From CAZSLI01 sp964607705 (GTDB taxonomy: Bacteria > Actinomycetota > Coriobacteriia > Anaerosomatales > PHET01), in NCBI GenBank assembly GCA_964607705.1, contig CAZSLI010000002.1, positions 62,001 to 126,000 of the forward strand: a stretch of 64,000 nt of DNA. The letters are read 5' to 3'. Position numbers and translations under genes: made by a program. Positions within the stretch are counted from its first letter, which is position 1; each line of letters opens with the position of its first letter. Below the pieces are notes generated by a model. That model was not told the DNA's origin. It saw only the letters and a program-made list of their open reading frames with translations, and made no database searches. This document shows positions 24,318 through 32,443 of this stretch, piece by piece.

Positions 24318-25640
24318 CTACTGCCCCGTGATGTTTGCGATCAGCCGGAGAAGCGGATTCTCCGCCTCGGCGGTGGTCTTCTGATGGATCAGAGCAGAGG
24401 CTTCCGTGCCAAACTCCTGCGTTGAGCCGCGATGGCAACCCTTCTGCCCACACGTGTCGCCGCGGTTCTCGGCAGACATGGACGATTCGGGGTCGGTCGA
24501 CGGCAGGATCTTGTGAGATCCGTGGCAGTCCCAACATGCCGGAGCGTCGGGGGCGCCCTTCTTGTAGGCACGACCGTGATAGTAGTCATTGTACGTGTCG
24601 TAGCGAGGACCGCCGGGGCTGTCGGGGTCGTTGTGGCAGCGCGCGCAGACACGATAGGCGGCACCCTGAAGACGAGTGGCCTCGAGCGGGTTGTTCATGG
24701 TGCGGGCGATGAAGTGCCCACCGTGACACGAGCCGCAGGTTGCCGAGTCGAAGTTGCCGTCCTCGATCGCTTTGGCGTGCGTGGACTTGTCGTACTCCGC
24801 CACCGGGTCCGAGAGCCTCTTGTCCTTCTGCTTCTCGTGACAGTCGGCGCATGCCTGACCCGCGTTCACGGTCCACAGCGGAGTGGCGGCGGGCTTGTCG
24901 TCATAGCGGAAGTCGACGTGGCAGTCCTGGCACGTGTAGTCCTGATGCGCGGAATCCTTGACGCCGCTCACCTGATAGGACTTCGATCCCGAGATCGCCT
25001 GCTTCTGCAGGAACGCGTTGCCGTGGCAGACGTTGCAGCCGTCGCCCGAGTTGTAGGCCCAGTCGTCGGGAGCCCAGTTGATGCCCTTGGCCTGATGGCA
25101 GTCATCGCAGGACGCCGGCGTGTGGCACATCGCGCAGTTGGAGTTGAACTCCTTCTCGGCAGGCTTCACGTGCGGCTTGCCGGCCCAGTCATACGTGTGG
25201 AAGCCGGGGCGGAGGCGCTCCTTGGGAGTCTTGTGGCAGTCCTCGCACTTGCCGCTCGCAAGTTCGCCCATAGGGCCGTGCTTGAGACCGTGGCAGTCCG
25301 AGCAGCCCTTCATCGTGGGGCGGGCGGTACCCTCGGGCCGGTGTGGGAACTTCGTGTGGCACGAAGAGCACTGCAGCATGATGTGGTTCGCGTGGGTGAA
25401 AACGATCTCCGATGAATAGTTGTCCGTATCGGCGATGTTTCCATGGCATGCGCCACATGACTCGCTGATGACCGGTGATGACTGCAGCTGCTGGAAGAGC
25501 TGCTGCAGCGTGGCGGGGTCAAGCTGTACCGGCTGATCCGCTGCGAACGCTACGCTGCCTCCGAGTACCGCGATGAATGCGGCCGCCGAGAGAGCGATGG
25601 CGAGCAGCCTGCCGGGGCGTGCTCGAAACCGTGGCGCCAT
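24318..25640 (-). CDS. Thirteen-heme exported cytochrome c with one CX4CH site
   Basis: The protein has 440 residues with an N-terminal signal or anchor helix (LLAIALSAAAFIAVLGGSVAFA). I count twelve CxxCH motifs (CGACH, CSSCH, CSDCH, CEDCH, CAMCH, CDDCH, CNVCH, CQDCH, CADCH, CGSCH, CARCH, CWDCH) and a final CGQKGCH, an unusual CX4CH site that could still bind heme c. The segment FTHANHIMLQCSSCHTKFPHRP resembles blocks in the 20-heme protein downstream, and ACWDCHGSHKILP resembles ACWDCHGAHEMLP in the 7-heme protein upstream, so the three genes share building blocks. The ATG at 25640 follows GGAAGGGA. Position between the 7- and 20-heme genes suggests a middle place in the same electron chain. 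Confidence 0.9.
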   Translation of the reverse strand: MAPRFRARPGRLLAIALSAAAFIAVLGGSVAFAADQPVQLDPATLQQLFQQLQSSPVISESCGACHGNIADTDNYSSEIVFTHANHIMLQCSSCHTKFPHRPEGTARPTMKGCSDCHGLKHGPMGELASGKCEDCHKTPKERLRPGFHTYDWAGKPHVKPAEKEFNSNCAMCHTPASCDDCHQAKGINWAPDDWAYNSGDGCNVCHGNAFLQKQAISGSKSYQVSGVKDSAHQDYTCQDCHVDFRYDDKPAATPLWTVNAGQACADCHEKQKDKRLSDPVAEYDKSTHAKAIEDGNFDSATCGSCHGGHFIARTMNNPLEATRLQGAAYRVCARCHNDPDSPGGPRYDTYNDYYHGRAYKKGAPDAPACWDCHGSHKILPSTDPESSMSAENRGDTCGQKGCHRGSTQEFGTEASALIHQKTTAEAENPLLRLIANITGQ

Positions 25641-25685
25641 GTCGTCCCTTCCCCTTCTGCCGGACGTCTGCCCGGCACTGCATAC

Positions 25686-26618
25686 CTAGCTGGTGAACCA
25701 CCCTGCGACCGTTGTGATCGCTCCTTGCACTGCGGATCTAGCCTGCTCCCACCATCCGTAGATGGGGAGCTCGTCCTGTGTCGCTTGGCGGCCGTGGATC
25801 AACTCGGCGTACTGCACGTACTCCTCGCCGGCGTTGTCGTGGCACTGGCCGCACGTCTCGACAAGCTGTCGTTCGTTGACCGGCGACCGCGGATTGTCCG
25901 CCGGCAACATCTCGTGGGCGCCATGGCAGTCCCAACATGCGGGAGCGTCGGGCGCCCCGGCCCTATAAGCAGCGCCGTGGTAGTAGTCCTGATACTGGTC
26001 GGCCTCCGCGGTATGGCATTGCCCGCAGATCTCTAGACCGTTCTGGTGGAACTTGGCATTTCCTGCTTCGTCGTTCTTTGCAGGGATGTCGTGCGAGCCA
26101 TGACAGTCGCCACAGATGGGTGTCCTGGCCGGCTTTCCCTTAGCTACGCGAGCAGCCGCCGTGACCGAAGGCTCCTCGCCCGGCACGCCGGCCGGCGAAT
26201 GCGCGCCGCCGTTCATCTCGGTGAACTCGTTCGTGTGGCAGTTCTTGCACGCCGTCGACGCAACCAAGCGCCATGCCTCGCTGCCCTGTGCGTTCGCGTG
26301 GGGCGTCTTGTACGCGAAGTCGACGTGGCACCCCGTGCAGGCCGTGTCGGCATGGGCCGACTGGCCGAGTATCGCCTGGTCGACGTAGAGCGACTTCGTC
26401 GCCTCGCCGCTCGGCCGAACCAGGTTCGGGTCGGCATGGCACACGTTGCATCCGGACTTCCCCTCCGTGGGGAGCGTGAAGTCCATGTCGTAGGTGCGCG
26501 AGGTCTGCTGAGACGCCGTCGAGGATGCCGAAGGCGACGCCTTAGCCGCACCCGCGACAGCGGGAACGGCGAAGGCGGTGAGCGCTACTACTGCGATGAG
26601 GATGCTGCGAAAGCGCAC
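25686..26618 (-). CDS. Seven-heme exported cytochrome c
   Basis: The protein has 310 residues with a signal peptide (ILIAVVALTAFAVPAVAGAA), a Ser/Thr-rich linker and seven CxxCH motifs (CNVCH, CTGCH, CKNCH, CGDCH, CGQCH, CWDCH, CGQCH). The C-terminal part (about 280-310, QARSAVQGAITTVAGWF) is amphipathic and could touch the membrane. Start is the GTG at 26618, which has GGAG upstream. It directly follows the membrane cytochrome b gene (18 bases apart). The usual logic of such pairs is that cytochrome b exchanges electrons with menaquinone and this protein carries them outside. The direction in vivo is not deducible from sequence. Confidence 0.9.
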   Translation of the reverse strand: MRFRSILIAVVALTAFAVPAVAGAAKASPSASSTASQQTSRTYDMDFTLPTEGKSGCNVCHADPNLVRPSGEATKSLYVDQAILGQSAHADTACTGCHVDFAYKTPHANAQGSEAWRLVASTACKNCHTNEFTEMNGGAHSPAGVPGEEPSVTAAARVAKGKPARTPICGDCHGSHDIPAKNDEAGNAKFHQNGLEICGQCHTAEADQYQDYYHGAAYRAGAPDAPACWDCHGAHEMLPADNPRSPVNERQLVETCGQCHDNAGEEYVQYAELIHGRQATQDELPIYGWWEQARSAVQGAITTVAGWFTS

Positions 26619-26636
26619 GTGCGTCTTGGCTCCTTG

Positions 26637-27497
26637 CTATGCGTGTTCTGCCGAGGAGTAGACCGGAGCGGTCTCGGGGGCAGTCTCGGGCGCGTGGTCG
26701 TCGTGATCGGGGTCGCCATGGTCGGCGTTGCGATCGAGGAAACCCATCCCGAAGAAGTCGAGAAACGCCGGGAAGTCCTCGGTGACCGAGAGGTACACGT
26801 GGATGGTCGTCAGGATGATGAACAGCCAGTTGATGATGTAGTGCGAGGTCCGCATGATCCAGCCGGCCATGTCGGTGGAACCCACGAGCGGACCGAGCCA
26901 CCAACCGACCAACAGGTCGCGCGGCGTCATGCCGATGATGGGCAAGACGAATGTGAGCAGCGCGAAGCCGGTGAACGCCTGCAGGATGAGCAGCGGCACG
27001 AACATGATGTAGGTGCCCTTCTGCATCACGTTGTACTTGCCGAGGTGCGGCTTGGAAGGCTTCACGAAGATGTAGTACAGGATGACCTTGGGCGCCGTGG
27101 TGATGTCGCGCTTGGTGATCGCGAACTCACGGTAGTCCCGCTGGCGTGAGGCGAAGGCGTACCACAGGCGCCAGATCAGGTTGATGGTCACGATGATCAT
27201 CGCCACGTAGTGGATGTAGCGCATCGTGGTGCGCCCCCCGTCGAAGAACGGGAAGCGGATGTACATGCCCGTGAAGCCCAGGATGATCATGCACGCGACG
27301 TGCTGGAAGTGCAGGAACTTGGGCAGCGCGGGCGGGTGGCTGTCATGGTGCGGCCATGCCCACTCCTTGCCGAAGCGGCGTTTCGCACGTCCGGTGAGGA
27401 TGTTGCCGATGAAGTGTCCGGAAAGCGCCATCACGATGATCACGTAGAGCGTCGTGAACACGGCGTCCAGCCAGACATTGAGTTGGGTCAGTCCCAC
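26637..27497 (-). CDS. Membrane di-heme cytochrome b subunit (HydC/FdnI/PhsC-like)
   Basis: About 286 residues. I start it at the GTG at 27497 (VGLTQLNVWLDAVFTTLYV) because the operator at 27611 lies inside any longer frame and GGGGGTG precedes this GTG. Four to five membrane helices carry His residues suited to heme b: SGHFIGN, FLHFQHVACMII, RYIHYVAMII, RTSHYIINW and TTIHVYL. The C-terminal tail is His/Asp-rich (HGDPDHDDHAPE). It is the first gene of the 7/13/20-heme unit. It probably exchanges electrons between menaquinone and the outside cytochromes, and could be the common membrane partner missing from both the hydrogenase and the fdh operons. Confidence 0.87.
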   Translation of the reverse strand: MGLTQLNVWLDAVFTTLYVIIVMALSGHFIGNILTGRAKRRFGKEWAWPHHDSHPPALPKFLHFQHVACMIILGFTGMYIRFPFFDGGRTTMRYIHYVAMIIVTINLIWRLWYAFASRQRDYREFAITKRDITTAPKVILYYIFVKPSKPHLGKYNVMQKGTYIMFVPLLILQAFTGFALLTFVLPIIGMTPRDLLVGWWLGPLVGSTDMAGWIMRTSHYIINWLFIILTTIHVYLSVTEDFPAFLDFFGMGFLDRNADHGDPDHDDHAPETAPETAPVYSSAEHA

Positions 27498-27610
27498 GAA
27501 CTGACACCCCCTACTCCCTGTAGCGCCCGTCCAGGGCGATGTCCCCCTCGGCCGAGGCGCTTTGGCGCGGTGCCGCATCGCTGTCCGGACGACACGCACG
27601 GTCGAGGGCT

Positions 27611-27626
27611 TGTAACAGCAGTTGCA
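27611..27626. promoter_or_regulatory. CRP/FNR-type operator upstream of cytochrome b operon
   Basis: TGTAAC-AGCA-GTTGCA matches the shared palindrome with one mismatch. It lies 121 bases (centre) upstream of the GTG start. The gap 27498-27671 holds this site and the ribosome binding site only. Confidence 0.6.
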
Positions 27627-27671
27627 AACAGAATAGGAGCGGCCAAGCACGAAGTCAACGCGAAAGCCACC

Positions 27672-27914
27672 TCAGACGTCCTCTATGACAAGCCGAGAAA
27701 CGGGGGGCTTACCAGCGTTTTCCAAGTACCGCTCCGCCCTCTCGGCGTCCTCCGACTCGACACGCAAAGCGATTCCGCAGTTGGCCGAAATCTCCTTGGG
27801 CGCCGGAATGGGAACGACCTCGATGCCCATGTCGTCGAGGATCGCCTCGGCGTCGAGAGCTGCGTGAGTCGAGCCGAAGCCGTAGACGACATAGTGTCTG
27901 AGCGGCCGCGTCAT
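27672..27914 (-). CDS. Small DUF3343-type putative Se/S carrier protein
   Basis: The protein has 80 residues, starting at the ATG at 27914 that overlaps the stop of the desulfurase by four bases (ATGA). The sequence has the DUF3343 pattern: an opening strand (HYVVYGFGSTHAALDAEAIL), the motif VPIPAPKEISANCGIALRV with its Cys, and a C-terminal helix (DAERAERYLE). Proteins of this family are commonly encoded beside selenium-related desulfurases and are proposed to carry persulfide or selenide on that Cys; the proposal is from knowledge of the family, not shown here. Coupling to the class V desulfurase gene upstream supports a handover of S or Se between the two. Confidence 0.82.
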   Translation of the reverse strand: MTRPLRHYVVYGFGSTHAALDAEAILDDMGIEVVPIPAPKEISANCGIALRVESEDAERAERYLENAGKPPVSRLVIEDV

Positions 27915-29107
27915 ACAGCCTCGCGGACGAGAGTGGCAAGCGACGCGAGCGCATAGTCGACGTGGTCGACCGTGTTGCCGTGCCCGATACCGAAGCGGAG
28001 TGCGCCTGTTTCGAGGGTGCCGAGGGCCTCGTGCGCCCACGGCGCGCAATGCAATCCAGCCCGTGTGGCCACTCCGTAGGTGCGATCGAGCGCGAATGCG
28101 AGGCGGTCAGCGTCGATGCGCTCGTGCACGGCTGCGACGATGGGCACGCGTGGCACTTCCTGGTCCGGCCCGAGCACCCGGAATCCGAGGTCGAGCAACC
28201 CCTCGTGCAGCCGGCGCGCAAGCAGGCGCTCTGACGCACGCTGGTCCTCGGCATGCTGCACGAGCCAACGTACCGATGCAGCGAGCCCGAGGATGCCGGG
28301 GGTGTTGGGCGTGCCGGCCTCGTAGCGGTCGGGCCGCACGCGAGGCTGAAGGGGGGCCTCGCTCTGTCCCGCACCGGTGCCGCCCGCGACGAGCTCGGCA
28401 GGCTCACAGTCGGCTGCGAGGTAGAGGACGCCGATGCCCTGAGGGCCTAGCAGCCCCTTGTGGCCCGAACAGGCCCAGGCGTCGGCGCCGAGGCGGCCAA
28501 GGTCGACCGGGAGATGCCCGCCGGCCTGCGCGCCGTCCACCACCAGCAAGGCGCCGCGCGAGTGTGCGACGTCGGCCAGGTCGGCGACGGGCTGGATGGC
28601 GCCGGTGAGGTTACCGGCGTGCTGACAGACGATGGCTCGAGTGGGTGCAGCCTGCACGAGCTGATCGATCACGTCGGCGTCGACCATGCCGAACTCGTCA
28701 GCAGGCGCGAGCACAACCTCCACGCCCCGTGAAGCCAGCATGTTGAGCGGGCGCGCAACGGCATTGTGTTCCGTGGGAGCGGCGACGACGCGATCTCCGG
28801 GCCTCAGCAGGCCGAACAGCGCAAGGTTGATCGCCTGGGTGCATCCCGGTTGAAAGAGAAGGTCCTTGGAGTCGCGCACGCCGAGGAATCGGGCTATGTC
28901 AGTGCGCGCGGCATGGATCGCCCGAGCGGTATCGAGAGCCATGCGGTAGGCGCCTCGGCCGGGATTACCGCCGAATCGTTCCACGGCTTGGGACATCGCC
29001 TCGGCAACCCCCGGCGCCTTGGGCCAAGACGTGGCGCCGTGGTCGAGATAGACGAGATCGGCTTCGCTCGCCGAGGACGTGCTGTTTGGCGTGGCGGGCC
29101 GCTGCAC
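27911..29107 (-). CDS. Class V aminotransferase: cysteine desulfurase / selenocysteine lyase
   Basis: The protein has 398 residues with the complete PLP fold. Markers are YLDHGATSWPKAP, NPGRGAYRMA, the phosphate-binding HAGNLTGAIQPV, the cofactor Asp in VVDGAQAGGHLPVD, the PLP-lysine in SGHKGLLGPQG and the catalytic Cys in AGLHCAPWAHE. Start is the GTG at 29107, one base after the moaB stop. It mobilises sulfur (or selenium) from cysteine (or selenocysteine). In this place it could supply sulfur for FdhD-dependent sulfuration of the formate dehydrogenase cofactor, or selenium for SelD, together with the DUF3343 protein it overlaps. The two options cannot be separated from sequence. Confidence 0.9.
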   Translation of the reverse strand: MQRPATPNSTSSASEADLVYLDHGATSWPKAPGVAEAMSQAVERFGGNPGRGAYRMALDTARAIHAARTDIARFLGVRDSKDLLFQPGCTQAINLALFGLLRPGDRVVAAPTEHNAVARPLNMLASRGVEVVLAPADEFGMVDADVIDQLVQAAPTRAIVCQHAGNLTGAIQPVADLADVAHSRGALLVVDGAQAGGHLPVDLGRLGADAWACSGHKGLLGPQGIGVLYLAADCEPAELVAGGTGAGQSEAPLQPRVRPDRYEAGTPNTPGILGLAASVRWLVQHAEDQRASERLLARRLHEGLLDLGFRVLGPDQEVPRVPIVAAVHERIDADRLAFALDRTYGVATRAGLHCAPWAHEALGTLETGALRFGIGHGNTVDHVDYALASLATLVREAV

Positions 29108-29108
29108 G

Positions 29109-29594
29109 CTAGGTGTGACCGCCGCCGGCCATCATGTCGACCGCGTGCTCGAGCTGGTCGGCGAGGAAGCCGAACGACTCACGCACCGCCTTCTCGGAGC
29201 CAGGCAGGTTGACGATGAGGGTGCGCTCGCGCGTGGCAGCGACGCCGCGCGACAAGATGGCGCGACCGGTGACAGCTGCGGAGCGCATGCGCAGATACTC
29301 GGCGATTCCGGGTGCCTCGCGCTCGGCGACGTCGAGCGTGGCCTCGGGCGTGACGTCACGCGGGCCGAGGCCGGTCCCGCCGGCGGTGAAGACGACGTCC
29401 GCCTCCTCGACATCCGCCATCTCCATGAGCGAGGCGCCGATGCATTCCCGGTCGTCAGGGCAGACGTGGTAGGCGACGACAAGCCACCCGCGCTCCTCGG
29501 CGAGCTCGATGAGAGCGCGTCCGGCCGTGTCCTCGGCCTCACCTGCAGAGCGGGTATCCGAGCACGTCAGAACGCCGACACGAAGTTCAGCCAC
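29109..29594 (-). CDS. moaB: Molybdopterin adenylyltransferase-type protein (MoaB/Mog)
   Basis: The protein has 161 residues from the GTG at 29594, chosen because GGAGG lies eight bases upstream and the protein then opens directly with the core strand (VAELRVGVLTCSDTRS). The MPT-binding motif is FTAGGTGLGPRDVTPEA, followed by RSAAVTGRAILSRGVAA and the closing VNLPGSEKAVRE. The family adenylylates molybdopterin before metal insertion. Which of MoaB or Mog it replaces is not clear by eye. It lies in the Moco operon, five bases after the MOSC gene. Confidence 0.9.
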   Translation of the reverse strand: MAELRVGVLTCSDTRSAGEAEDTAGRALIELAEERGWLVVAYHVCPDDRECIGASLMEMADVEEADVVFTAGGTGLGPRDVTPEATLDVAEREAPGIAEYLRMRSAAVTGRAILSRGVAATRERTLIVNLPGSEKAVRESFGFLADQLEHAVDMMAGGGHT

Positions 29595-29598
29595 TCGT

Positions 29599-30151
29599 TC
29601 ATCCCTCCTGCGACGGTGCGACCTTCTTGCACAGATTAGCAGCACGGACCTCTTCCGAGGCCTTGAGGGAGTCTTCCGGGGAGCGGTCGCAACGCCCGTC
29701 GCCGAGCGAGACAACTTCTATCACGTCGCCGACGGCTACCGGGCCGGGCGTGCGAACGACGGCGAAGATGCCCTCTCGCGGCATGACGCAGTCGCCGGCC
29801 TGATGGTAGATCGCGCACTTCGTGTGGCAGATCTTGCCGATCTGGCTCACCTCGAGAACGGCCGTGTCGCCCACCATGAGAACGGTGCCTACGGGCATGG
29901 TCATGACGTCGATGCCCTCGGTGGTGATGTTCTCGGCGAAGTCCCCGGGACCCACGTCGAGGCCCTTGGCCACCATCTCGTCGATCGACTCGATCGCCAG
30001 AAGAGATACCTGCCGGTGCCAGTCGCCTGCGTGCGCGTCGCCTTCCAGGCCACGGTCGAGAACGAACGTGCCGCTCTCACCGCGTGGCTTGCGCACGGTC
30101 TTCTTCTCCGAGACGTTCACGGCCACCACGCGCCCCTGCGCGCCGACTTGC

Positions 30152-30159
<8 letters not shown>
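29599..30159 (-). CDS. MOSC domain protein
   Basis: The protein has 186 residues. A single MOSC domain spans about 8-150: GRVVAVNVSEKKTVRKP, then LDRGLEGDAHAGDWHRQVSLLA, and GDFAENITTEGIDV. Cysteines follow in SQIGKICHTKCAIYHQAGDC, including the conserved MOSC Cys. A C-terminal tail carries two more cysteines. MOSC domains bind or carry sulfurated pterin cofactors; MoaC-MOSC-MoaB arrangements are common in anaerobe Moco operons. It overlaps moaC by eight bases. A role in delivering or sulfurating the cofactor is likely; the exact reaction is unknown. Confidence 0.88.
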
Positions 30160-30655
<496 letters not shown>

Positions 30656-30659
30656 CACA

Positions 30660-31682
30660 CTAGCCTCCGATCTGGGACATCTTGCGGTCCGTGCCCACGC
30701 GATCGTGGTGGTTCTCCGGCTTGATGTGGAGGGCCTCGCGCACGGCGCCCCGCACATCTTCGTCACTACCCTCGCGCAGTACCTGGCGCACGTCGAGCTC
30801 ATCGTCGCTGAAGAGGCAGGGCCTCAACTTCCCGTCGGCGGTGAGACGCAGCCGATTGCACTCGGCACAGAAGTGATGCGAGAGCGGGGAGATGACGCCG
30901 ACGGTCCCCTGTGCGCCCTCGAAGCGATAGTAGCGGGCGGGCCCCCAGCCGCCGGGCGCGTTCTCGCGCTCGACAGGGATGAGGGGTCCGAGGCCGGCGG
31001 TCTGACCCTCGGTCGAGAGGCGCTCGAGCACCTCGTCGGAGGGCACGGTGTCGTCGCGGGACCAGCGGCCGGACTCGTCGTGACAGCCCGCGCCCTCCTC
31101 GGCATCGCCCACCGGCATGTACTCGATGAAGCGGACATGCAGGGGTCGGTCGAGCGTGAGCCGCGCGAAGCCGAGCAGGTCTTGGTCGAGCGAGCGGACG
31201 ACGACCGCGTTGAGCTTGATGGGCGCGAAACCGGCCTCGAACGCGACCTCGAGTCCGTCGAGGGCGTCCTGCAACTTGCCCCCGCGGGTGATGTCGCGGT
31301 AGACGTCCGGGTCGAGCGAGTCGAGCGAGAGGTTTATGCGCGACAGTCCGGCGTCTCGCAGGTCACGCGCATAGCGCGGAAGCAGGATGCCGTTCGTGGT
31401 CAGCGCGACGGAGTCGAGGCCCGGCAGCGCGAGCAGGTCGCGCACCAGCCCCGGCACGCCCTTACGCACGAGCGGCTCGCCACCCGTGAGGCGCACCTTG
31501 CTGATGCCCTCCTGCGCCGCGATGCGCGTGAAGCGGATGATCTCCTCGTAGCCGAGTATCTCGGTGTGGGGCTTCCAGGCGACGCCATCCTCGGGCATGC
31601 AATAGCGGCAGCGCAGGTTGCAGCGGTCCGTGAGCGAGATGCGCAGGTAGTCGATCCTGCGTCCGAAGTCGTCGGTCGCCAC
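30660..31682 (-). CDS. moaA: GTP 3',8-cyclase MoaA
   Basis: The protein has 340 residues from the GTG at 31682, one base after the mobB stop. The radical-SAM cluster motif is CNLRCRYC (CX3CX2C), and the SAM-binding GGEP follows (VRLTGGEPLVRKG). The second, C-terminal [4Fe-4S] ligand set is FCAECNRLRLTADGKLRPC. Both clusters are needed for GTP cyclisation. One unusual point is a stretch of about 45 acidic and polar residues in the middle (EEGAGCHDESGRWSRDDTV) that looks longer than in E. coli MoaA. It forms the Moco pathway entry with MoaC encoded next. Confidence 0.96.
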   Translation of the reverse strand: MATDDFGRRIDYLRISLTDRCNLRCRYCMPEDGVAWKPHTEILGYEEIIRFTRIAAQEGISKVRLTGGEPLVRKGVPGLVRDLLALPGLDSVALTTNGILLPRYARDLRDAGLSRINLSLDSLDPDVYRDITRGGKLQDALDGLEVAFEAGFAPIKLNAVVVRSLDQDLLGFARLTLDRPLHVRFIEYMPVGDAEEGAGCHDESGRWSRDDTVPSDEVLERLSTEGQTAGLGPLIPVERENAPGGWGPARYYRFEGAQGTVGVISPLSHHFCAECNRLRLTADGKLRPCLFSDDELDVRQVLREGSDEDVRGAVREALHIKPENHHDRVGTDRKMSQIGG

Positions 31683-31683
31683 G

Positions 31684-32223
31684 CTACTCACCGCCTCCCA
31701 TGCCGCCGAGGAACCGCGCCTCGATGAGGTCCGCCACGCCCGCTGCGTCATCCAGGTGGAATCGCGGCACGCCTTCGCAGCCGATCGAGTCGTTATCGGT
31801 CACCAGCGCCAGCATCTCGTCGGGCGAGCAGATGAGCTCCTCGGAGCGCGCCGCGCGGGAGACCTCGACACGGTTCACGCCCTCGCGCTTGAAGCCCTCC
31901 GTCAGCAGCAGGTCACAACCGGAGTCGCCTGCTATCCGTGCGAGTTCGGGCAGCGTCAGCTCCTGCTCGACCTGCCGGATGAGCGCGAACTTGTCGGGGC
32001 TCGAGACCATCGTGGTCACGGCGCCCGCGCGGGCGTGGCGCCACGAGTCCTTGCCGGGAACATCGATCTCGTAGTCGTGCACGTGGTGCTTGACCGTGGC
32101 CACGCGAACGCCGCGTGACGACAGCTCGCGGATGAGCTTCTCGAGGAAGGTGGTCTTGCCCGAGTCGCCCTTCCCCACCACGGACACGACGGGCACCGTG
32201 TGCGGTGCGTCGTTCATCGGCAT
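31684..32223 (-). CDS. mobB: MobB, GTP-binding accessory protein for MGD synthesis
   Basis: The protein has about 179 residues. A P-loop lies in VVSVVGKGDSGKTTFLEKL, followed by VRVATVKHHVHDYEIDVPGKDSWRHARAGA and a Walker B-like LLLTEGFKREGVNRVEV. These are the hallmarks of MobB, which helps MobA attach GMP to the pterin to make the bis-MGD form used by formate dehydrogenases. I start at the ATG at 32223; a second ATG two codons on is equally possible, and neither has a clear ribosome binding site, so translation is probably coupled to the small gene just upstream. Confidence 0.92.
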   Translation of the reverse strand: MPMNDAPHTVPVVSVVGKGDSGKTTFLEKLIRELSSRGVRVATVKHHVHDYEIDVPGKDSWRHARAGAVTTMVSSPDKFALIRQVEQELTLPELARIAGDSGCDLLLTEGFKREGVNRVEVSRAARSEELICSPDEMLALVTDNDSIGCEGVPRFHLDDAAGVADLIEARFLGGMGGGE

Positions 32224-32224
32224 C

Positions 32225-32443
32225 TTAGAAGCAGTCGAGGTCGCAGTGGTGGACGCGAACGCCCGCGAGATCGGCGGCAGTGCCGGCGACCTTGTACGGC
32301 ACACCCTGGTCCTCGGCGAACTTGCGCAGGACGGGGCAGGTCACTTTGCCGTCGACCGCCTTGGCCTGAACGGCCTCGATCATCTCGGGCGTCACCTGCT
32401 CGACCCAGCGGGGGTCGTGGACCTTGGGGCCCTTGTCACTCAT
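32225..32443 (-). CDS. Small Cys-containing protein in Moco operon, unknown function
   Basis: The protein has 72 residues, starting at the ATG at 32443 that overlaps the moeA stop by four bases (ATGA), with AAGGA upstream. It is charged and helical, with a Cys in GKVTCPVLRKFAEDQGVPY and two near the end (HHCDLDCF). The pattern of a short helix pair with a C-terminal CxxxCF is one I recall from small genes beside Moco operons of other anaerobes, but I cannot name a family. Its place inside the operon between moeA and mobB, and the paired cysteines, would suit a sulfur or metal handover role; this is speculation. Confidence 0.75.
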   Translation of the reverse strand: MSDKGPKVHDPRWVEQVTPEMIEAVQAKAVDGKVTCPVLRKFAEDQGVPYKVAGTAADLAGVRVHHCDLDCF

